From Artemia franciscana (Eukaryota > Arthropoda > Branchiopoda > Anostraca > Artemiidae), in assembly GCF_032884065.1 (NCBI RefSeq), contig NC_088868.1, positions 37,688,867 to 37,752,866 of the forward strand: a stretch of 64,000 nt of DNA. Direction: 5' to 3'. The notes under the pieces are model-generated. The model did no database searches. It had not been told where the DNA came from and saw only the letters and a list, made by a program, of their open reading frames with translations. Shown piece by piece: positions 56,140 through 64,000 of the stretch (the stretch's first letter is position 1; each line of letters opens with the position of its first letter). The position numbers and the translations under genes are program-made.

Positions 56140-59100
56140 AACTGTTTTTCTTTTTATATATTGTATAAAATGTAAAGGAATACCTGGCCCTTCATTTCAC
56201 TGATTCAACTGAAAGTATTTGAGGCATCTTACATCAAAATTCATTTGACACATTTTAATGTTTTTTTTTTTTAGATGACATTAAAGTTTTGCATTTGCTT
56301 TGCTAAAAATTGTCTTAAAAAGTGCCAAGTTTAGAGAGTTATGTTAATATTTTTCTTGCTGATGAGTATAATTTTTTTTTAAATTTCTTCTGTTCAAAGA
56401 ATTTTAGAGAGATTCTGAGCCAACCATGGGTATATTGTTGTTACAAATGATTTTTCTCAAATGGGCTTGTGGAAAACAAGTAGAACATATAATTTCTCTT
56501 TTTTTATTATTTCAAAACCAGAATATCACAAAACTAAGCATTAATATTGCTGATTGTACCTTAAGTAAATACAATCCCTGATGGAGTTTTGTTGATACCT
56601 GTTTAAAAATTTATTTCTCTTAATGAAATACATATTGTTTGTGGGACAGCAATGAGCAACTATGGCTTGAGTTATTTATTTTCTTTTTTCCAAATAATTT
56701 TTGTTCTCTGGTGACATTTGTGTTCCTTCCTAAGTGGCTGGCACTCTAGGTTGAGAATCCTTTATCCAAAGGGCACAGGTTTAATTTCTGGCATTAGCAG
56801 TTTATTTGGTTTGGGACAAAGGTCAGTGATGTAACTCTGTAAGTTCAGCCAGAATTGGCCCAAACTTAACAGGTTACCTAGAGAAATCTGGGGTCAGTAA
56901 GCAGGAAGGACATGCAAAAGCATAGGATGACTGGCCCCTAGCTTCCTATTGCACTTCCTGTCTAAAGGATTACCTGGTCCTTTACTAGGCTTCTGACTTA
57001 GCCATAGGAGCTTTCTTTTAAACCCATTAAATATAAGTACAAAGGAAGAAATGTCAGTAAGGTGGTCCTTCCTTTTCAATGAATTTTTGATGTATAGACA
57101 ATAGTGTAGGTCATAAGAATTGGCTGGTGAATGTTTTGCAAGGTTTAAAAATTTAGGGCAATTGCTCAGGTTGGCAACTGAGCACAAAAGTAAAATTTTG
57201 TGAATGGTTTTTCTTTGTGAATGTTATATTTATGTCATGTCCAGAGTTTTAAAGTTAATCTTCATTGTTTTTTTTTAATTTCCATGGCCCTAGGACTTTA
57301 GTGTATTAAAACCTACCTATGTCCATCCATTTTCTTTTAAACAGAGAGGAGTTCTATGTTTCCTAGCTTCAATAAATTTATATGCAATTTTGAGACCAGG
57401 GTTACAAAGTAGGTCAAAACTTGCAAGTGGAACTATGATATGACTAATTAATTTGTAAGAAATGTATTTCAATTTAAAGATTAAAAAATTATGTAGAAAA
57501 CAAACAAGACAAATAAATAAAAGTATCCCTTTACAACCATTTAATTAGGTGTAACAAATGTAGATTATCCCTAAGATTGAAATGAACAAAGCTTCAATTA
57601 TGAATCTGTTTTCTTTAAACAGACTGAAGGGACAAACCTCCAAGCTATGACAAATTCAATCTCACTTTTGATCTCTTTCCTTTTCAATAGGAACTTTCTT
57701 TGGATTTTTTTTCAACCAAGTAAAAACAGTAGGGACATGATCAGGTATCAGTGACCTTCCACTAAGCCTACATACCCAGGGAAAAATTGTGCAGCTATAC
57801 TAATAATTGGTAAATATTTTGTTGTTCATATGTTTGATTTACAAATAAAGTGAACATACTCCTTGATGCCCTTTTTTATTTTTTACAAACATAATAAGTG
57901 CTTCAAGTACAAGTTTTTGAGCTCTTGAAAATGACCAAAGTATACTCAAATAGTTTTTGGGTATAAGAAAGCTTAAAACATTGGTCTCAAACTTACTGTT
58001 TCATTATTAATCCATTTTTTACATGTTGTATAATCTATGAGCACTGATTTTCCACAATTAAGTTGGATTAATAAATTTTACAATATTATGCTGTATTTCT
58101 TCTTCTTTGATGCCAAATTTTCAATTAAGGTACGTGTTTTTGGTCATTTTTGACAAAATAATGTATGTTTTTCACTGCCAAAATTTGTTAGGTTAAGTAA
58201 GGTCAAAAAGTGCTTAAACTTGAACTAGCAAAATAAGCAATTATTATATTTGTAAAGAACATACAAAAAGGCATCAAGTGGTATATTCACTTTATTTGTA
58301 AATCAAAATATGAACAACAAGAAATTCACCTCTAACATGCCTAATTTGCAAACATATAGCCCAAATTATATATTTCCAATGTTTTCTGCCACCTTTTACT
58401 TGTTTTTCTAGTTCTTGTTTTGCCACAGTTGCCTCAATTAACAGGTACAAGGGTTGAGGGATAGATTGGCAGAATCAATAGAAAATATGTAATTTCAGCT
58501 ATAGATTTCCATATTAGGAGGGTTGGGGCTAAAGTAGAGCAGGGCTGCATGTAGAAAGCTATAATTATTATGTAAATTACAAAGAATCATCTTTTTTTTA
58601 ACAGGTTTTCTTCTATAGGTCTACAGGTCCTTCTCTTGGCTTATACCACATCAAGCATTATATAACCAAAGAAGAATAAGTAGCAAAAAGCTATATATAC
58701 ATAAGCACATGTTATTTAACAATGACTTCTCTAGTGCTTAACTATGACCCCTTAGTAATATTAACAAGAAACAAGGGTAAAACTGGTGCAAACAGTATTA
58801 CTGGCTTTCATACAAAGTGAATATACCACTTGATGCCTTCTTATATGCTCTTTACAAATATAATAATTTCTTCTACTGCAAATTCAGATTTGAGCACTTT
58901 TTCACCTCTTGACCTCTTAAAAATGACCTATAAATGGAGTCATTACAAATCTGTAATAGTTTAGAAACAAATTTGGGCTATATATTTGCACATCAGGGGG
59001 GTGGAGGTAAAGCATAGCATATATTATATATGCAAACTAACCATTGCTGTTTTTTTTTTTTTTTTAACGTGTTTGTGCACATCAAATTTTAATGAAAAGA

Positions 59101-59815
59101 GAAATCACCAGTGCAACAGCACACACATAAAAAAATTCAAGCAATGGTTAGTTTACATATTTAATATATGCTACACTTTACCCCCCACCCCCTGATGTGC
59201 AAATATATAGCCCAAATTTGTTTCTAAACTATTACAGATTTGTAATGACCCCATATATAGGTCATTTTTAAGAGGTCAAAAAGTGCTTAAATCTGAACTT
59301 GCGGTAGAAGCGATTATTATATTTGTAAACAGCATTACAAAAGGCATCAAGTGGTATATTCACTTTATATGAAAGCCAGTAATACTGTTTGTACCAGTTT
59401 TACCAATGGTAAAACTGGTGCAAACATAAATAGGTAACAGAAAAAGTGAAATTTAGTGTAAATGACAATCAGGAGCTGGATCAAGGGGGCCAAAAACAGG
59501 GCTATATAATTGGAGTTCAAAGAACGTGGTGATTTTTTAGTGAAAAAAAAACACTTCCCTGGCTAATTTAGGACTTTGAATTAATTAGCCTACCAAAATT
59601 TTCCTATCCTATGCAATTGAAATAATTTTCCCTTTTCAGAGCATTAAGACAATTTATCACAATAAAAAATATCCAAAGCATCTTGAATGGAATGACTTAA
59701 AAAGGCAAATGACAACCACAATTTGAAATCTTACAATTAAACTTCTGGCCACACAAATTGTATTAGGCTACCCAGCTCTGAAATAATTGCTGAAGCTGTA
59801 TTTGCCTGTAAAATT
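56140..59815 (-). repeat. Repeat R, most complete copy, reversed
   Basis: Reverse-strand copy of R without the LINE (target visible at 56940-56960) but with foldback F1 inserted at 58776-59404. Net length without F1 is about 3.0 kb. It extends the right part by a ~250-base stretch (56310-56560) missing from units A and B. Its tRNA-like module is at 56725-56800 on the plus strand. R shows no conserved protein and no clear terminal structure, so its class is unknown. Confidence 0.75.
58776..59404. repeat. Foldback element F1, second copy (629 bp)
   Basis: Same ends (GGTAAAACTGGTGCAAACAG and complement) and centre as 49923-50533. It is inserted in repeat R between ACAAGAAACAA and ATAAATAGGTAACAG. 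An extra partial terminus, GGTAAAACTGGTGCAAAC, follows directly at 59408-59425. Confidence 0.82.
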
Positions 59816-60544
59816 TGAAACAGGCCCAAAGTCCTAGCCTCTCCCTTGTCAAAACTTCACATAGCATTAAAACAATAATTACACGTGACTAATGTTGTTA
59901 TTATTCGCAATTAATCTTGCCGTTTTAAGCGACACGTGGCCAGACAAGTATTTGTTGCTATCTTTTAGGGGTTAAACCTCGATTAGTAAAAATCCCATTG
60001 GACAAGTAAACAAACGCACCCTGAATAGCCTACAAGGCTACCTCTTCCTTGAAAATGTTCTGTTATAACATTTACACATTATTTTCTTTTCTTTTCCTGT
60101 TTCAACTAGGTATCGTATTTTGATAAAGCACTCTAAATAAATTTAAGTGGGTTGTCGGTAAGGGACTTTTTGTTGTCTTTGAAATTAGTTCAGCCAGCCA
60201 AGGTGAAAGGCAAATCTGGAAATTGACTCAGAGTCTAGGCCTATGTGATGACTAGTCTCATTGATGTTTGAGCTATGTTGGTAGCTAAAAGATGAATATG
60301 TCAATTTGTGCATGTTTTGTTACTGACTTCAAATGTAGCCTCCTCATAGCTATCCTCACAAATGCACCCAAGCCCCCCTCTGTTAGCCTAGCCTGTGTGC
60401 CAGACTGCAGAGGTTAGCCTATGCACAATTGCCCTTGGTTAGCCTATACACAATTTTCTTAGCTTGCATTATTTTTTAGTAAATATTTGGTAGTTGACTA
60501 CTTCTGCATTAGCAAAGTTGTTTATAAGATAAGTATAATAGCCT
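59816..60544. other. No gene seen; right 23-bp inverted repeat at 60000-60022
   Basis: Contains the partner of 49333-49355 and otherwise no recognisable repeat or open frame. Confidence 0.45.
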
Positions 60545-61155
60545 ATGGTAAAATTCTAGTTTAGTGACTTCTTGCTATCTTGGAAAGGGGTTAGGTTAGG
60601 AAAATGAAACTTTCAGGGATGGGTCTACAGGCTAAAGTATGTCCCAGGAAGGTATTTTGAAGTACCTACCTCTGCTCCCTCTCCCTCTAGAGGGTCCTGA
60701 CCTGTGTTATAAAAGTGAAACCTTGCAAAATAGATCTTCTGCTTGAATAAAGTACAACAAAATTGTTTCAGCTTCACAACTTTGCTCAATCCCATTTTAT
60801 AATGTTTTAAAGATATGCAAATACATTTTCTAAATTAAAAAAAAAAAAAAACATTGATATGGCTCAAAATTCTACTCAAATAACAGGAATTGGATTTTCA
60901 GAACTAAAGGCAGAGAAAAAGCAGTTAGTAACTGAAAATTAAGGTATAATGTTGTAAAAATTTCAACAAGTAGGCTATAGACCTGTCATTTAGGCAAATT
61001 TCAGGACCCTCTAGAGGGAGAAGGATTGGAGATGGGTACTTTAAAATACCATGCCAGGATATACTTTAGCCTGTAGACCCATTCCCAAAACTCTCATTTT
61101 CCTAATTTAACCCCTTTCTGAGATGGCAAGAAATCATTAAACTAGAATTTTACCA
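60545..61155. repeat. Foldback element F2, array copy 1
   Basis: Begins ATGGTAAAATTCTAGTTTAG and ends with its complement. The arms of about 200 bases contain GGTTAGGTTAGGAAAATGAA and the reverse; the centre has TCAAATAACAGGAATTG. No coding capacity. Confidence 0.8.
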
Positions 61156-61786
61156 TTGTAAATTTCTATTTTAGTCCCTTTTGGGTATCTTTGAAAGCAG
61201 TTAGGTTAGGAAAATGAATCTTTCTGGGATAGGTCTACAGACTAAATTATGTCATGGGAAGGTATTTTGAAGTACTTACCTCCACTCCTTCTCCCTTTAG
61301 AAGGTCCTGACATTTGATGGCCTTTAAAAATATGTGTGATATCAAAGTGAATCCTTGCCAAATAGATCTTTTGCTTAAATGAAGTTCAACAAAATTATTT
61401 TGAGCTTCAAAACTTTACTTATCCAAATTTATAAGGTTTTAAAGATATGCAAATACATTTCTTAAATTTTAAAGAAAAAAAAACACTAACATGGCTTAAA
61501 ATTCTACTCAAATAACAGGAATTGCATTTTTAGAACTATGGTAGAGAAAAAGCAACTGGTAACTGAAAATTAAGGTAAAATGTTGTTTTATAAAAATTTC
61601 AATAGGTATAAACCTGTCATGTAGGTGACTTTCAGGGCCCTTTAGACAGAGAAGGCATGGAGATGGTTACTTTAAAACACCTTCCCAGGATACATTTTAG
61701 CCTGTAGACCCATCCCCAAAACTTTCATTTTCCTAACCTAATTCCTTTCTGAGATAGCAAGAAGTCACTAAACTAGAATTATACCA
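61156..61786. repeat. Foldback element F2, array copy 2
   Basis: Starts TTGTAAATTTCTATTTTAG immediately after copy 1 and ends ATACCAT. Same arm and centre order as copy 1, with moderate divergence. Confidence 0.8.
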
Positions 61787-61787
61787 T

Positions 61788-62416
61788 GGTAAATTTCTGC
61801 TTTAGTCCCATTTGGGTATCTTTGAAAGGGGTTAGGTTAGGAAAATGAATCTTCCTGGGATGGGTCTACAGAGTAAAGTATGTCATAGGAAGGTATTTTG
61901 AAGTACCTACCTCCACTCCTCCAACTATAAGGTCCTGGCCTCTGATGGCCTTTAAAAATCTGTGTGATATAAAAGTGGATCCTTGCCAAGTAGATTTTTT
62001 ACTTAAATTAAGTACAATTAAATTGATTTCAGCTTCAAAACTTTACTCATCCTAATTTATAAGGTTGTAAACATAAGAAAATACATTTCTTAAATTTTGA
62101 AGAAAAAAAAACAACATTAATATGACTTAAAATTCTATTCAAATAACAGGAATTGCACTTTCAGAACTAAAGCCAGAGATATAGAAACCGATAACTGAAA
62201 ATAAAGGTAAAATATTGTTTAGATAAAGTTTCAATAGGTATGGACATGTCATGTAGAGAAATTCAGGACCCTCTAGTAAGATGAGGAGTGGAGGTAGGTA
62301 CTGTAAATTACCTTCCCAGAACACAATTTAGACTGTAGACCCATCCCTGAAAGTTTCATTTTCCTAACATAACACCTTTTCAAGATAGCCAAAAGTAGTT
62401 AAGGTACAATTTTACC
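61788..62416. repeat. Foldback element F2, array copy 3
   Basis: Starts GTAAATTTCTGCTTTAGTCC next to copy 2 and ends CAATTTTACC. Together the three copies form an alternating plus/minus series of the GGTTAGGAAAATGAA arm with a ~620-base period. Confidence 0.8.
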
Positions 62417-62562
62417 TAACATATAGCCTAAACCAGCTGAATCACTAGCCAAGAAATAGCAAATGCTATTATGACCTTGTTATATCCTATAATAGCCCCA
62501 TTAGGGGTAAAACAAGAAACAAATATATTCAGCATATCAGATAACACTCAGTTTATTGTATG

Positions 62563-62679
<117 letters not shown>

Positions 62680-64000
62680 GAAAAAAGAAAGCTAGATTTT
62701 CGCCCCCCCTCCCCCTCCTATTAAAAAATACTCTTTTGTTGTTTGTATAAAAAAGATTCAGAAAATATTCACAAAATCTTGTGAATTGGTGCTACCGTTA
62801 ATGCCTGTAAGATCTGCTCTACCACTTATGTAAGATGGTCACAGGAAATGCTTAAGAACTTGACACAAAAGTGAGTGCTTCTAAATCAAACATTCACAAT
62901 AAACACTTTGTCAAGTGTTCACTTTTTCATCTTATTCCATCTGACATGATGTTACCATTGTCCCATTGTTGGAAGTACAATTTTCTAATATTATTAAATG
63001 GGCCAATGAATTGTCTCCTTCCTCAAACTTGAAAGTCTGTGGTCCCATTTCCCCTAGTCACATTTTTTTCCAGTCTACTTTTGGAGGGTGCTCTTTCTCT
63101 CTTGCAGAGGTTAAATTGGGGATAATAACTAGGGTTGACATTTCAGGCCCTAAGCCCAAGGTAGTATAGTAACCAATTATGTTCTCATCAAGTGCTCTGT
63201 ATCTCCTCTATAACTAAACAAATGCTGGCTTCTGTTGGTCCATCAGAAATAATTCCTACCTTATATGACTATCAGATACTGTCATTATGTTATCATTATA
63301 TTTCATAATATTATTATATATCATTGTAAAGTAATAGTATTATTACACTCTCAGGTACAATTATCATCAGAATAATCACTATCAGATACAATAATTCTGT
63401 AGTTCATTAGAAAGAATTGTTTTTGAGTATACCTACTAACCAAATATAAAACATCCTCAGCTTTTTAGTTGTACTTGGCATTTAAATTAAATTTCAGAAA
63501 CATCTTTTAATGATTAGCTTAAATACATTGAGTGTAAAAACTATTCCTTTTCTCTTCAAAATTAAAATCTATTCTCATTAAAAGTGCATGCTTTATTTCC
63601 TTGAAATCCTTTGCATAGATAGAGTATAAATAATTATTGCCTACAGATCCTGTAAAACAATACAACCTTGGTATGCTTTATAATGATGAATCTGTAAAAC
63701 AGAATCATCTAAGAGGACATTTTGGAAAACTATTTAAGGAGTACACTAATGCAAAATTTAGAAGTTTATTCTTCTTTAAACCTTGTATTTGAATCATTAG
63801 AACTTGCTGAGTTAACCTATAGACTTTGCATCAAGTATAATGCTTAAAGGCATCTGATGAAAAAGAGTTGTTCAGCAAGCCATAGAAACTAAATTTGCAT
63901 ACATAAGACAGCAGCTGGTTGTGATATGCACTTGCAGCTGCATAAGCCTATCTATCCTATTAGTTCTATCATCTTTTGGTATAATTCCTTTTCTATCTTA
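62680..64000. other. No gene seen
   Basis: AT-rich sequence with short open frames only and no repeat that I can link to others here. It runs off the window end. Confidence 0.5.

Overview
This is eukaryotic, AT-rich, repeat-dominated DNA from what looks like an invertebrate, possibly an arthropod. I judge this from the Helitron proteins with arginine-rich N-terminal repeats, the CR1/Jockey-type LINEs, the long (TA)n tracts and the many foldback elements. I recognise no host gene with confidence. There are no bacterial features. Almost all coding signal comes from transposable elements, most of them broken.

Left part (1-13.1 kb): the window opens inside a decayed Helitron Rep/helicase gene (1-2649) that ends in a clear Helitron 3' hairpin plus CTAG (2937-2968). 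Next comes a non-autonomous Helitron (2981-4246), then a 4.6 kb block bracketed by a perfect 85-bp inverted repeat (4693-4777 / 9248-9332). That block holds a broken LINE on the minus strand and a ~100-bp tandem repeat. Two 1.85 kb non-autonomous Helitrons follow, joined exactly head to tail (9366-11245 and 11246-13089). From 13.1 to 19.15 kb I see nothing convincing.

Middle part (19.2-47.2 kb): a LINE reverse-transcriptase fragment abuts a 1.46 kb segment that is an inverted copy of sequence near 31 and 44 kb, followed by a Helitron helicase 3' fragment. Two ~12.4 kb units then lie in tandem: 22412-34877 complete, and 34878-45797 truncated. Each holds, in order, a Helitron-like 5' end, an unknown ORF remnant, a 59-bp minisatellite, an interspersed repeat (called R here) split by a 4.8 kb LINE, a fossil of a Polinton-type family B DNA polymerase, a small coiled-coil/two-transmembrane ORF, and the arginine-rich start of a Helitron protein. 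The first unit goes on through the Helitron N-terminal domain to a helicase tail and a 3' CTAG. The second breaks into an hAT transposase remnant. The outer limits coincide with Helitron ends, so the block reads as a head-to-tail array of one very large, internally deleted Helitron that picked up other elements. A plain segmental duplication or an assembly duplication is the main alternative.

Right part (47.2-64 kb): a mosaic of interspersed repeats with no gene. Repeat S occurs twice, repeat R three times in both orientations, foldback elements of 610-630 bp twice, and a second foldback family forms an uninterrupted array of three (60545-62416). A (CT)n(TA)n microsatellite follows, and the last 1.3 kb is unannotated.

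The most interesting candidates are the exact Helitron concatemer with doubled 3' terminators, the giant Helitron-like tandem unit, and the two-transmembrane ORF whose tail runs out of frame into the Helitron N-terminal repeats.
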